From NCBI GenBank assembly GCA_003645695.1, contig QNBN01000004.1:1-32444 (forward strand): 32,444 bases of DNA. Direction: 5' to 3'. The notes beneath the pieces are model-generated. The model was not told the origin of the DNA, did no database searches, and saw only the letters and a list, made by a program, of their open reading frames with translations. A program made the position numbers and the translations under genes. Shown here piece after piece: positions 1-9,813 of the stretch. The DNA comes from Spirochaetota bacterium. GTDB taxonomy: Bacteria > Spirochaetota > B62-G9. Each line of letters starts with the position of its first letter. Position 1 is the first letter of the stretch.

Positions 1-93
1 AAGATAATAATATTCAACTACTTTTTATCAATCACCAGTTTATAATTTTTTATAACTCTAAAGTTATCTGCAAAAAGCTTTTCTGACCAAACC

Positions 94-1905
94 CTATTTT
101 TTAACTTCATTCGTAATATATTCATCAATAGCCTGAGCTGCTCTATGCCCATCAGCTACACCATGTATAATGTCGGGCCCATGCACGATATCGCCGCCTG
201 CAAATAGCCAGGGTATAGGAGTTCTTCCGTATTCATCAGTAAGAATTCTCCCTCTTACTATTTCAAGTCTATCCAAAATATCCTTTCCTAAATAATCATA
301 GTTAGGTGCCTGCCCGATAGCTTCTACAACCATTGTTCCTTCATAGTCCTCTATATCTAATTCATCAACTTTTGGATTGAACCTGCCGCTTTCATCAAAT
401 ATCGATAAACATTTAACTGTTCTTAATCCTTTTAACTTTCCATTTTCATCCAGAAGAACCTCTTTTGGAGATCTTCCAGGATGTATCACGATACCCTCTT
501 CCTGTCCTTCTTCTATTTCGTCTTCATCAGCAAGCATCTCATCGCGTTTTTCAAGACAAGTTAGGTGAACACCAACTTCACCAAACTCAGTTTTCTGTAA
601 CCTTGCAATTGATCTTGCAATATCAAAGGCTACATTTCCACCTCCAATAATTACAACCTTCCTCTGTAGTTCAATTTTTTCGCCTCTTGAGATTTTAGCA
701 AGTAAATCAAGTGCTCTGAAACAACCAGGTTTATCGACATTCTTTATTCCTGTGGACCTTGATTCTGAAAATCCAGTACCAATAAATACTGCATCAGATT
801 TATCTTTAATTTCTTTAATTGTTATATCTTCTCCAACCTTAGTGTTTGTTTTTATCTCCACACCCATAGATTGTATAATCTCTATATCTTTATCTAGAGC
901 TTTATCGGGTAAACGATAATTAGGTATTCCATACCGCATTACCCCACCAGCAAGAGGTTTAGCTTCATATATGGTAATTTTATAACCCATAACTGATAAA
1001 TAATAAGCACAGCTCAGCCCTGAAGGACCGCTCCCGATTATGCTAACCTTCTTCTGCTTTTTACCCCCTTCAAAAATATGTGCTATTTCCTTTATTTGAT
1101 CCACGGACAACTGATCAACTGCATATCTCTTTAACCACCTGATCGCAACAGGCTCACCTCTATGCCCAATGGAACAAACAGTTTCACATTTATGTGTACA
1201 AACTCTACCACAAACTCCCGGTAACGGATTTTCTGTATACATATTCTCCACAGAACCATAGGGATTATCTTCCCATATCTCCTGTATATACTCAGGGATT
1301 TTCATATGAGCTGGACAGACCTCCGTACACAAACCACAAGCCACACATCTTGATGCCTCTTTTATAGCTTCCTCTTTTGTGTATCCCTTAACAATTTCTA
1401 CAAAAGAAGTAATGCGTTCTTCAACTGTAAGTTGCTGCATTTCAACCCTTTCAAGATCAAGAAAGTTAACCTTTTCATCAGCAACATAACCCAGCGGGAA
1501 ATCTACCTTATGTATTCCTTCTTTTGTAGGAAGAATATAAAAACTATCCAGGCCTTCATCTATATGAGTATATTCCCTTGTCATCGTTAAAGATCCTGTA
1601 GTACATATATCCACACAAAGACCACACCAACAGCATCTACCATAATCTATTGAAGGTCTCTTATTTGTTTTCCCAGGCTCTTCTTTAAGGTATGGTATTT
1701 CAATCATTTTAATTGCTTCATTATCACAAATTTCAGCACATGTACCACATCCTATACATTTTTCCCAATCATTAAGATGAAACCCTCTATAACGTTCCGC
1801 TGTTGGCCTTTCTTCATAGGGCACTCTAATCGTTACAGGTTTTTCACCTATATATTTTAGTGATTTAAAAGGCTTTAAAAAACTCCCCTTATTCTTATTT
1901 GACAT
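94..1905 (-). CDS. Fusion of NuoI/MbxN-like 2x[4Fe-4S] ferredoxin subunit (about aa 1-145) with GltD/NfnL-like FAD-NAD(P) oxidoreductase (about aa 146-603)
   Basis: CIGCGTCAEIC and CCWCGLCVDIC cluster motifs with NuoI-like RYRGFHLND and RPSIDYGRC context; then CVACGLCTEVCPAHMKIP, PGVCGRVCTHKCETVC, SIIGSGPSGLSCAYYL (FAD) and VVIIGGGNVAFDIAR (NAD(P)). Last gene of the Mbx-like operon, in the N-subunit position. Confidence 0.9.
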   Translation of the reverse strand: MSNKNKGSFLKPFKSLKYIGEKPVTIRVPYEERPTAERYRGFHLNDWEKCIGCGTCAEICDNEAIKMIEIPYLKEEPGKTNKRPSIDYGRCCWCGLCVDICTTGSLTMTREYTHIDEGLDSFYILPTKEGIHKVDFPLGYVADEKVNFLDLERVEMQQLTVEERITSFVEIVKGYTKEEAIKEASRCVACGLCTEVCPAHMKIPEYIQEIWEDNPYGSVENMYTENPLPGVCGRVCTHKCETVCSIGHRGEPVAIRWLKRYAVDQLSVDQIKEIAHIFEGGKKQKKVSIIGSGPSGLSCAYYLSVMGYKITIYEAKPLAGGVMRYGIPNYRLPDKALDKDIEIIQSMGVEIKTNTKVGEDITIKEIKDKSDAVFIGTGFSESRSTGIKNVDKPGCFRALDLLAKISRGEKIELQRKVVIIGGGNVAFDIARSIARLQKTEFGEVGVHLTCLEKRDEMLADEDEIEEGQEEGIVIHPGRSPKEVLLDENGKLKGLRTVKCLSIFDESGRFNPKVDELDIEDYEGTMVVEAIGQAPNYDYLGKDILDRLEIVRGRILTDEYGRTPIPWLFAGGDIVHGPDIIHGVADGHRAAQAIDEYITNEVKK

Positions 1906-1988
1906 ATCTCATTGAATCCTTTCGATAATTTGTAAGTATAAAAAATATCAAAAAAAAATAACATTGCATATATTATAATTTTCATCTA

Positions 1989-3107
1989 CTATCTATCAAT
2001 TTCTGGTGGACATGCATCAAGACTAAATATAATCTGTGATGCATCTTCTATCCTTTCATTAACCAATAAATTTTCAAGTATGTGAACCCCATGAGTTACT
2101 GATGCCCCCCTCACATGTACACGATATGGTCTTACTCCACCATCACTTACAAAATAATAAGCGAACTCTCCTTTAGATGATTCAGTTCTTACATATGCAT
2201 CACCTTTAGGTATTCTCCATTTAAGTGGATTTGGTGTTTTATTCCAAACTGGACCTTCTGGTATATTTTCAATAATTTGTCTAATAATTTTTATACTTTC
2301 TTCAATTTCAGCTCTACGTACTAATAATCTTGCATATGCATCACCTTCCACTTGAGTCGGTATATCAAAATCCAGATATGGATAAGCCTCATAAGGATCA
2401 TCCTTCCTTATATCTGCCTTAACTCCAGACGCTCTCAAGTTCGGACCTGTTGCACCCCATTTTATAGCATTTTCCTTGCTTAAAATACCAATTCCTTTTG
2501 CTCTTTTTACTGTTAATTTACTATTAATAAACAAATCATCATATTCTGGAAGTCTTGATTCAAGATAATTCACAACTTCTAACACCCGACGTTTAAAACC
2601 TTTTGGTAAATCTCTTCTAACACCACCAGGTATTATAAATATATGGTATACCCTTCCTCCTGTTAATTCCTCAAAAAGCTCTAATATCCTATCACGATCA
2701 GAAATAGTCCAGTTTGGCAAGGTATATAAACCAATACTTCCAGCATGGCTACCAAACGCAAGTAGGTGTGATGCTATTCTGGACAACTCAAGTATCATGC
2801 TTCTAATATACTTTGCCCTAATTGGAACCTCAATTCCTGCAATTTCCTCTATTGCCCTTGAATAATTTTCTTCATTTGGATCAGGATCAGGTACGCATAT
2901 TCTGCATACTATTGCAACATTCTGCAAATATAACCTTTCCTCCATTAACTTTTCAAACCCTCTGTGTAAAAAACCACCTTCTGCTTTTGCTTCTATAATC
3001 TTGTCACCTCTTAACTTCAAAATTACAGAATAATTACCAGATATACCAGGATGATTAGGACCTATAAAAAGGTTATAATCTCGCACCTCATCATTAGTTC
3101 TTGTCAT
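1989..3107 (-). CDS. mbxL: Mbx/Mbs-type large subunit (NuoD / NiFe-hydrogenase large-subunit homolog)
   Basis: NuoD-like protein; N-terminal VCRIC retained, C-terminus ends SLDACPPEIDR (no CxxC); operon position L. Confidence 0.88.
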   Translation of the reverse strand: MTRTNDEVRDYNLFIGPNHPGISGNYSVILKLRGDKIIEAKAEGGFLHRGFEKLMEERLYLQNVAIVCRICVPDPDPNEENYSRAIEEIAGIEVPIRAKYIRSMILELSRIASHLLAFGSHAGSIGLYTLPNWTISDRDRILELFEELTGGRVYHIFIIPGGVRRDLPKGFKRRVLEVVNYLESRLPEYDDLFINSKLTVKRAKGIGILSKENAIKWGATGPNLRASGVKADIRKDDPYEAYPYLDFDIPTQVEGDAYARLLVRRAEIEESIKIIRQIIENIPEGPVWNKTPNPLKWRIPKGDAYVRTESSKGEFAYYFVSDGGVRPYRVHVRGASVTHGVHILENLLVNERIEDASQIIFSLDACPPEIDR

Positions 3108-3648
3108 TCGAATCTCCTAACTTTTTTAATTCCTTCATCCATTCTGGGTTATATTTTCTTTCACCATAAAATTCAATCGAATACTTTCTAGTTATAAAGT
3201 CTTTTCTCATCGGAGGAGATCCTTTCCATTCTGTAAGAATAAACTTTTCTAGATCATCATTTCCATCAAAAACAACACCAAACATCTCATGAATATCTCT
3301 TTCAAAAAATTTTGCAGGCTGCCATAAACTACTGATAGATTCAAAATGTGGTTCATCTTCTCTTGGTATTCTAATTTTTGCACTCACTAATATCTTCTTA
3401 TTATAGCTCCAGAAGTGATAAACAAGCTCAAATTGATTTTCCTTTATCCAATCAACGCAACTTATTGCAGATAAATGAGGGTAGTCCCAATTTTTTTGCA
3501 TTCTTGTTGCAAATTCAAATAACCTTTCAGAAGGAAGCTCAATTTCAATTCTTCTTTCTCTTTTTACAGTACAAACAACCTCTTTAAATACAGACTTTAT
3601 ATCTTTAATGAATTCATTTTCTCTTTCGTAATCCACTGCTGACTCCAT
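3094..3648 (-). CDS. mbxK: NuoC/MbxK-like 30 kDa subunit
   Basis: NuoC-like region around FERDIHEMFGVVFDGNDDLEKFILTEWKGSPPMRKDF; overlaps start of mbxL. Confidence 0.88.
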   Translation of the reverse strand: MESAVDYERENEFIKDIKSVFKEVVCTVKRERRIEIELPSERLFEFATRMQKNWDYPHLSAISCVDWIKENQFELVYHFWSYNKKILVSAKIRIPREDEPHFESISSLWQPAKFFERDIHEMFGVVFDGNDDLEKFILTEWKGSPPMRKDFITRKYSIEFYGERKYNPEWMKELKKLGDSNDKN

Positions 3649-3656
3649 TACAAAAC

Positions 3657-4241
3657 TTATTTTATTTTAAATCTTTTTATATCAGACTTAATATCAAGAT
3701 TAGTATTAACTTCACCAAAGACATACTCCTGATTCTTTTTATAAAATTCATAATTAAGATAATATTTCTTCCAGTTCTGCGCACTACCATTATCAATATC
3801 TTCAATCAACCTGTTAAAACCCCTTATTATCGCTTCTGGTCTCGGCATACAGCCAGCAATATATAGGTCAACAGGTAAATAATTATCTAATTGCTTAATT
3901 GTGGCATAAGAGTTCCAATACATACCACCATTTATTGTACATGAACCAAACCCAATAACCCACTTCGGTGATTGCATTTGTTCATAAACTAAAATTAAAC
4001 GTTTTAATGTTTTTACAGACAAATAACCTGTAACAAGCAAAATATCAGCTTGCCTTGGGGTTACATATGGCACAATTCCAAAACGTTCCATATCAAATCT
4101 TGATGTCATAGTAGGAGGTAATTCGACAGCCCCACAACCTGTACAATAATGAAGCATCCATAATGATCGTTTTCTTAATTTATCAGCTATTTTTTCCCAA
4201 ACTGTTCTATGGGTTAGTTTTCCTTTCTTTAAATCTCCCAT
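3657..4241 (-). CDS. mbxJ: NuoB/MbxJ-like [4Fe-4S] subunit
   Basis: CTGCGAVE, VIGFGSCTINGG and VDLYIAGCMPRPEAI motifs typical of NuoB/hydrogenase small subunit. Confidence 0.9.
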   Translation of the reverse strand: MGDLKKGKLTHRTVWEKIADKLRKRSLWMLHYCTGCGAVELPPTMTSRFDMERFGIVPYVTPRQADILLVTGYLSVKTLKRLILVYEQMQSPKWVIGFGSCTINGGMYWNSYATIKQLDNYLPVDLYIAGCMPRPEAIIRGFNRLIEDIDNGSAQNWKKYYLNYEFYKKNQEYVFGEVNTNLDIKSDIKRFKIK

Positions 4242-4387
4242 TCAAATCTCCCTTTATAATTTCAAATATCCGTTTTCAAAAAGAATATCACCTGATCACT
4301 ATAGCAAATAAATCACAATCCCCCTGATATTTTAAAAATATATTATATTTAACACAAAATCATTAGTTCTACCCAATAATCATTGGA

Positions 4388-5278
4388 TTAAACTAACACA
4401 ATTATTACACCAACAATCGCAAGTAAAACCGGTATTTTCCACAAAAACCGCATAGCGTCATCTATTCTAAATCTCCCAAAAACTCCATTTACACTAATCA
4501 ATATTGTAAAAATAACAAACATTTTTATTAGTAAGAATATCCAGTTTCCACCACCACCCAGGAATAAATCAATATAAATAGTTAGCTCAATAAAAATGGA
4601 AATAGCATGCTGAATAAACATTATGCCTAAATATTTTCCACCCATTTCAACCATTGGTCCTGTAGCAATTTCATGAGGCGCTATAAAAACCTCAAATGGT
4701 TTTTCTCCCATCATTCCAAAAAGCGCTATAAATGCAGCAATAGCTAAAAATGGATGTGTAAATAAGTGCCAACTATGAAATCCATTTACCTGCTGATTTA
4801 CCATTATTTGATAGATTGAAGTTGTATTATTTAATATTGCAATACCTATAAACGATAGAACAAATGGAACATCATAACCTGCAAGTAACATTAAAGCCCT
4901 TGATATCCCAATACTACCGTTTGGGTTTGCTGTCTCTCCAACACCTAACGCCATTCCTAACTGCGGAATTAGAATCAAATACATCAGTACAAGCATATCA
5001 CCATATTTTGAGAAAAAGTGAAATCCTGGAACTGGGACAAAATATAAAGACAGCAAGGTTCCACCTAAAAGCATTATAGCAGATACATCATGCATATAGC
5101 CATGAGATATATTAGTTCTCTTGGCCATAAGCTTTAAAATATCATAAAGCGGCTGAAACCATGGAGGACCATATCTTCTTTGAAGTCTAGCAGTATATTT
5201 TCTACTATAAGCCATAAAAAATATACCAATAAAAAAAGCAATAAATGGCAATAATATAATCCAGAGTACTATGCTCAT
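4388..5278 (-). CDS. mbxM: NuoH/MbxM-like membrane anchor subunit
   Basis: Polytopic; RRYGPPWFQPLYDILKLMAKR and MMGEKPFEVFIAPHEIATGPMVEMGGKYLGIM motifs. Confidence 0.9.
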   Translation of the reverse strand: MSIVLWIILLPFIAFFIGIFFMAYSRKYTARLQRRYGPPWFQPLYDILKLMAKRTNISHGYMHDVSAIMLLGGTLLSLYFVPVPGFHFFSKYGDMLVLMYLILIPQLGMALGVGETANPNGSIGISRALMLLAGYDVPFVLSFIGIAILNNTTSIYQIMVNQQVNGFHSWHLFTHPFLAIAAFIALFGMMGEKPFEVFIAPHEIATGPMVEMGGKYLGIMFIQHAISIFIELTIYIDLFLGGGGNWIFLLIKMFVIFTILISVNGVFGRFRIDDAMRFLWKIPVLLAIVGVIIVLV

Positions 5279-5421
5279 AACAGCTCCAATTAAGCTTTTA
5301 TTATTTTAAATTCATTTTATAAAACTGATAACACAACTCTTTATTATGATTGAATTACAATCTATCTTTTATTTCCATAAAAATTCACAATAGTGTAATC
5401 CATTTAATTACCTTAAATCCC

Positions 5422-7269
5422 CTATAACAAAATTAGTATAGTTATTAATAATCCAATTAATATGTACATACCATAAGTATTAATATTTCCTGTATAGAGT
5501 CTTCTAAAATAATCTGCTATTTCAGTAGTAAACCTTATAATACTATTCTCAGTTCTTTGAACTGGTTCATAATCATACGCTGGCTTTATTATATGTTCAA
5601 ATCCTGCATAAAAATGATAGTTATAATTATATGGTACTGAACTGTCCAGAAAATTACCTGCTGCATAATTATCATATTGACTTACATGCTTTCTTCTATT
5701 CCCAAGAAGGTAAACGATAAATCCAATAAACATCGATGCCATAAAAACAATCGAAACTATCCCCATATTAAGATTACCAACAGTCTGCATAACTCCATGT
5801 AATGTATAATTAACAGGTGCTATACCTAAACTATCCTGAACCTTTGCTATAAAAGAAACTGCAAGTCCAGGATATACACCAAGACCAAATACCGCTAACA
5901 TCAATATCCAAATTGGTATTTGCATATCAAAAGGTACCTCCCTCACATCATTATAACGTTCAGGGAGCTGTCCTAAGAAGATGTTATGAATAAACTTATA
6001 TACAGATAGTATTGTCCCAAGAGTTCCGACAAAAGCTGCCGTCGCCAGGAATGGATATCGAGAAGAAATCAATGCCTTATATATAAACCATTTAGATACA
6101 AAACCATTCATTGGAGGGATTCCAGCAAGTCCTATTATTCCAAGAAGGACTCCTAGAAAGGCTACTGGTTGTTTTTTAATCAATCCACCCAGTTTATTTA
6201 AGTTTGTTGTGCCTGTTCTATACTCCACTGCAGCAAGGCTAAACAATATTAATGTAATATACGTCATGTGGTTTAAAACATGAAACATTCCACCTGCTAT
6301 CCCAAGGCTAGTTCCTGAGGCAATTCCAACCAACATATATCCACCTTGCCCAATACCATGCCAGGTCATCAGCTCTTTTCCATCATTTTGAAGAAGCGCT
6401 GTAAATGTTGGTATTACCATTGTAAATGCGGCAAACAAGGCAAATATATACCTAAAGTTAATTGCACCTATAATGTGCATTTTATCTAACAAAGGCATTC
6501 CTAAAATGTTAAACATATAAAAAATAATCCCATAAACACCCATTCTAGTTGATATACCTGCAAGATAGCTCGTTAACGTCGTAAATGTATTAGAATATGC
6601 CTTTGGAAGCCATTTATGTACAGGATATACCGCAGCTTCGATTGAAAATGAAGTAATTAAAAGAATAGATATTAGCACCAACATTCCTTTATTTATTGAA
6701 GCCAAACTTTTATGAATAATATCATATTCAAAACTTCCAGCATAACTATACATTAACATAATTCCAAACATTAGCATCATTGCTGACACAACAGCATACA
6801 CAAGGTAACGATACGAGGATTCATATGCCTTTCCACCAGACTGAGCCATCAAGAAAAAAGTACTCCAGCTCATCATCTCCCACATTATAAAAAACATTAA
6901 AAAATCACCTGATAAAACTACACCTAACATGCCAAACGTCTTTAGAAAAAGCCAGAAGTAATACATTCTGCTATTTTCTTTATTAACCATATAGCGAAGT
7001 GAGAACAAAACAGTTAAGACAGTGATACCACTAATCATAAGGCTGAAAAACAAGCCCAGGTAAGTTACGCTAAACCCTGGCCTTATTCCCCAGATTTCAA
7101 ATGGTATTTTATATGTATATCCAACTTGGCCAATTAACTTAATATTAAAATAAAAAATTGCTATAAATATTATAAATGCAACTGATTTCTTAACACTTTC
7201 TACCCTATAGAATAAAAGGCTTAATAATGCACCTACAAGAGGTAAAAGCAAAAAAACGTAAAAACCCAT
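5422..7269 (-). CDS. Second antiporter-like subunit (MrpD/NuoL/M-type, MbxH')
   Basis: Polytopic; IMWEMMSWSTFFLMAQ (TM5 Glu) and PVHKWLPKAYSNTFTTLTSYLAG motifs; second MrpD-like copy in the operon. Confidence 0.87.
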   Translation of the reverse strand: MGFYVFLLLPLVGALLSLLFYRVESVKKSVAFIIFIAIFYFNIKLIGQVGYTYKIPFEIWGIRPGFSVTYLGLFFSLMISGITVLTVLFSLRYMVNKENSRMYYFWLFLKTFGMLGVVLSGDFLMFFIMWEMMSWSTFFLMAQSGGKAYESSYRYLVYAVVSAMMLMFGIMLMYSYAGSFEYDIIHKSLASINKGMLVLISILLITSFSIEAAVYPVHKWLPKAYSNTFTTLTSYLAGISTRMGVYGIIFYMFNILGMPLLDKMHIIGAINFRYIFALFAAFTMVIPTFTALLQNDGKELMTWHGIGQGGYMLVGIASGTSLGIAGGMFHVLNHMTYITLILFSLAAVEYRTGTTNLNKLGGLIKKQPVAFLGVLLGIIGLAGIPPMNGFVSKWFIYKALISSRYPFLATAAFVGTLGTILSVYKFIHNIFLGQLPERYNDVREVPFDMQIPIWILMLAVFGLGVYPGLAVSFIAKVQDSLGIAPVNYTLHGVMQTVGNLNMGIVSIVFMASMFIGFIVYLLGNRRKHVSQYDNYAAGNFLDSSVPYNYNYHFYAGFEHIIKPAYDYEPVQRTENSIIRFTTEIADYFRRLYTGNINTYGMYILIGLLITILILL

Positions 7270-7278
7270 GGTTCCCCC

Positions 7279-8745
7279 TTATCCCAACACTGCATGAATA
7301 AATGCAATCTTATTTATTAAATCAGCACCAGCTTTATTTGTGTAGTTAAGAATACCGTTCGTATATATGAAACTTATAACTATGATAATTGCAAGCAGAC
7401 CCAGAGGAAATAAAACTGCAAACGGCACTTTAGCATATCCTTCTTTTCGTTTCTTACCTGTATACATTATTTTTGCAATTTTAAAGAAATAAGATGCCTC
7501 AAAAATTGTGCCTAACAAGACAAGTGCAGTTAAAACTATATATAAAACTGAATGTTTACTTATGGCAGCAAGTATAATATTAAACTTGCTAAAAAAACCT
7601 ATAAAAGGAGGTATACCAATTAGTGAAAGAGCACCAATTATAAACACAATTCCTAGAAAGGGCATCGATTTAGCTATTCCCTTGTAATCTGAGACATTTT
7701 TTGAACCAGTTTTATGTATGACATATCCAGCGCTTAGAAATAGTAATGACTTAGAAACAGCATGATTTATTATCTGGAAAATACCACCACTTATTCCCTG
7801 CGGGGTATTAATACTAAATGCAAATAAAATCAAGCCTATCTGGCCAATACTCGAATATGCAAGGACTCTCTTTATATTTTCCTGTTTAAAAGCAGATAAT
7901 TCACCCATTAAAAGGGTAATAACGCCCACAATCGCAAAAAAAGTTAAGAAATAAGTAGCACTAAATATTAAGAAGATTATCTTCATAATTATTATTAAAG
8001 CCACTTCAATAACAAAACCTGAAAGTACTGCACTTATTGAAGAAGGAGCAGATGAATGTGCATCTGGAAGCCAGCTGTTTAAAGGAAATATTGCTGCTTC
8101 TATTCCAAAACCTGTTATCATCAAAATGATTGCAATAGTTATTAGATTCTTATTAGCATTCTGGTATTTCAATGCAATATCTGCCATATTCAAGGTACCA
8201 ATTGAAAAATAAATAAGAGCAATACCAAAAAGAATCAGTACAGAACCAATAGACCCCTGTATAAGATATTTCATAGAAGCTTCAAGCCCGTCTCTATTTC
8301 TGTCATACGCAACAAGTGCATACGATGAAATACATAGTATCTCAAAAAAAACGAATAAATTAAATATATCTGCAGTTAAAACCATTCCGATTGCTCCTGT
8401 AAGAAGAAGCAGGAACATTGAATAAAAAAGAGGGGAAGAATCATCATTGATATATTTAAAAGAGTATATCATTGACAGAAAACCAATAAATGTAATAACA
8501 ATGGAAAGTACAGCAGCAAGCGGACCCACATAAAGGTTAATACCTACAGGAGGCTTATACCCGGCAATTATTACTGAAATCGGTGTATTAATAGTATGCA
8601 TAAAAATGTAAATAGCTGCAATCAGGTTAAATAATCCTACAAAAAAAGCTATATACTTTGCTAAACTTTTAGCAGCTTTAGAAATTATTGGAATAAAGAA
8701 AGCCGCTGCTATAGGAACAATTATTAGTAAGATTGGGTTTACCAC
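7279..8745 (-). CDS. mbxH: MrpD-type antiporter-like subunit (MbxH)
   Basis: FVFFEILCISSYALVAYDR and LNSWLPDAHSSAPSSISAVLSG motifs. Confidence 0.88.
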   Translation of the reverse strand: MVNPILLIIVPIAAAFFIPIISKAAKSLAKYIAFFVGLFNLIAAIYIFMHTINTPISVIIAGYKPPVGINLYVGPLAAVLSIVITFIGFLSMIYSFKYINDDSSPLFYSMFLLLLTGAIGMVLTADIFNLFVFFEILCISSYALVAYDRNRDGLEASMKYLIQGSIGSVLILFGIALIYFSIGTLNMADIALKYQNANKNLITIAIILMITGFGIEAAIFPLNSWLPDAHSSAPSSISAVLSGFVIEVALIIIMKIIFLIFSATYFLTFFAIVGVITLLMGELSAFKQENIKRVLAYSSIGQIGLILFAFSINTPQGISGGIFQIINHAVSKSLLFLSAGYVIHKTGSKNVSDYKGIAKSMPFLGIVFIIGALSLIGIPPFIGFFSKFNIILAAISKHSVLYIVLTALVLLGTIFEASYFFKIAKIMYTGKKRKEGYAKVPFAVLFPLGLLAIIIVISFIYTNGILNYTNKAGADLINKIAFIHAVLG

Positions 8746-9104
8746 TTAAGCCCCCTTATTTTAGAAATATCAAGTGTACCATAATGTTTATACAACCTTA
8801 TTGCAATGGCAAGAGATAGTGCTGTTACCCCAAACCCAATAACTATGGCAGTAAGAACAAGTGCCTGCGGTAATGGATCAACCATATTCTCAAAACCCAA
8901 TGAACCCTTAGAGAAAATTGGTGCTGTTTTATTTTTAATATATCCAGAAAAAACTATAAAAATATTAACTCCGGAATCGGCAAGGTTAAGACCAATAATA
9001 ATTTTTATGAGATTTTTTTCGGCAATAACCAGATATATACCTATTACTACCAAACCTATTGAAGCCGTGAAAATAAGCGTTTCTATATTAATAATATTAT
9101 TCAT
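8739..9104 (-). CDS. mbxG: MrpC/NuoK-like subunit (MbxG)
   Basis: NuoK-like small membrane protein, DPLPQALVLTAIVIGFGVTALSLA motif. Start moved to ATG at 9104 because GGAGGA precedes it; ORF track begins at 9122. Confidence 0.85.
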   Translation of the reverse strand: MNNIINIETLIFTASIGLVVIGIYLVIAEKNLIKIIIGLNLADSGVNIFIVFSGYIKNKTAPIFSKGSLGFENMVDPLPQALVLTAIVIGFGVTALSLAIAIRLYKHYGTLDISKIRGLKW

Positions 9105-9810
9105 TTTCACTCCTCCTTCCATATTTACTCACAAAAAGGTTACCTACCGCTCCTGATAGCTCAGAGGATACCTTTATACCAATTGCTGCATAAATTAAAG
9201 GGATAATCCCCGCACTAAATACAGTGTTAAAAACACCTTTATTCATAAAATTAACTAAAAAAGATTTTTCTGGGGTAAAAAGCCCTACAATACCAAGTAC
9301 TATAAATGAAAGGCCCGCAAATCCTTCAATAATAGTTAAGAAATAATCTCTAAATTTGAATACATCAGAAGTCATAAGAACTATAAAAAATCCTGTTGCA
9401 ATGATTACCCCTCCAGGGAAACCTCCACCAGGGGTTAAATGCCCATGAGCAATTATATATATTCCAAATAAAAACATAAAAGGAAATAACAAATGGCTAC
9501 CTGTTTTCAATATAAAACTTTCATCTTCAGTTTTATGCTTAAAACTCCTACCTCCTTTCATAAGGAGCGCTATTCCTAAAGCTGATAGAAACAATACAGT
9601 AACCTCTCCCAATGTATCAAATCCTCGATATAGAACAACAATAGAGGTAACTGCATTTGCAGCCCCTGTTTGTCTAACAGAATTCTGCAAAATATCAATG
9701 CCTACACTTTTTTTCTCAGAGCTATCAGATGGAATTACTATTGCTGCTACAATAGTAAACATATAAAATGCAAAACCAAATATTAGAATTAATCCAATTA
9801 ACTTTCTCAT
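9097..9810 (-). CDS. mbxF: MbhE/MbhF-type fusion (MrpA C-terminal-like plus MrpB-like; MbxF)
   Basis: N-terminal NAVTSIVVLYRGFDTLGEVTVLFLSALG (E-like), then HGHLTPGGGFPGGVIIATGFFIVLMTS (MrpB hallmark). Confidence 0.85.
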   Translation of the reverse strand: MRKLIGLILIFGFAFYMFTIVAAIVIPSDSSEKKSVGIDILQNSVRQTGAANAVTSIVVLYRGFDTLGEVTVLFLSALGIALLMKGGRSFKHKTEDESFILKTGSHLLFPFMFLFGIYIIAHGHLTPGGGFPGGVIIATGFFIVLMTSDVFKFRDYFLTIIEGFAGLSFIVLGIVGLFTPEKSFLVNFMNKGVFNTVFSAGIIPLIYAAIGIKVSSELSGAVGNLFVSKYGRRSENE

Positions 9811-9813
9811 GCC

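Noticed and set aside
1-93. Hairpin ATAACT-TTAG-AGTTAT as terminator of the Mbx-like operon
   Set aside because: On the minus strand it is followed by As rather than a T-run; short stem.
94-1905. Glutamate synthase small subunit (gltD)
   Set aside because: No GltB nearby; N-terminal NuoI-like module and operon position indicate an Mbx-associated flavoprotein.
1989-3107. NiFe hydrogenase large subunit
   Set aside because: C-terminus DACPPEIDR lacks the second CxxC ligand pair; better fit is Mbx/Mbs-type.
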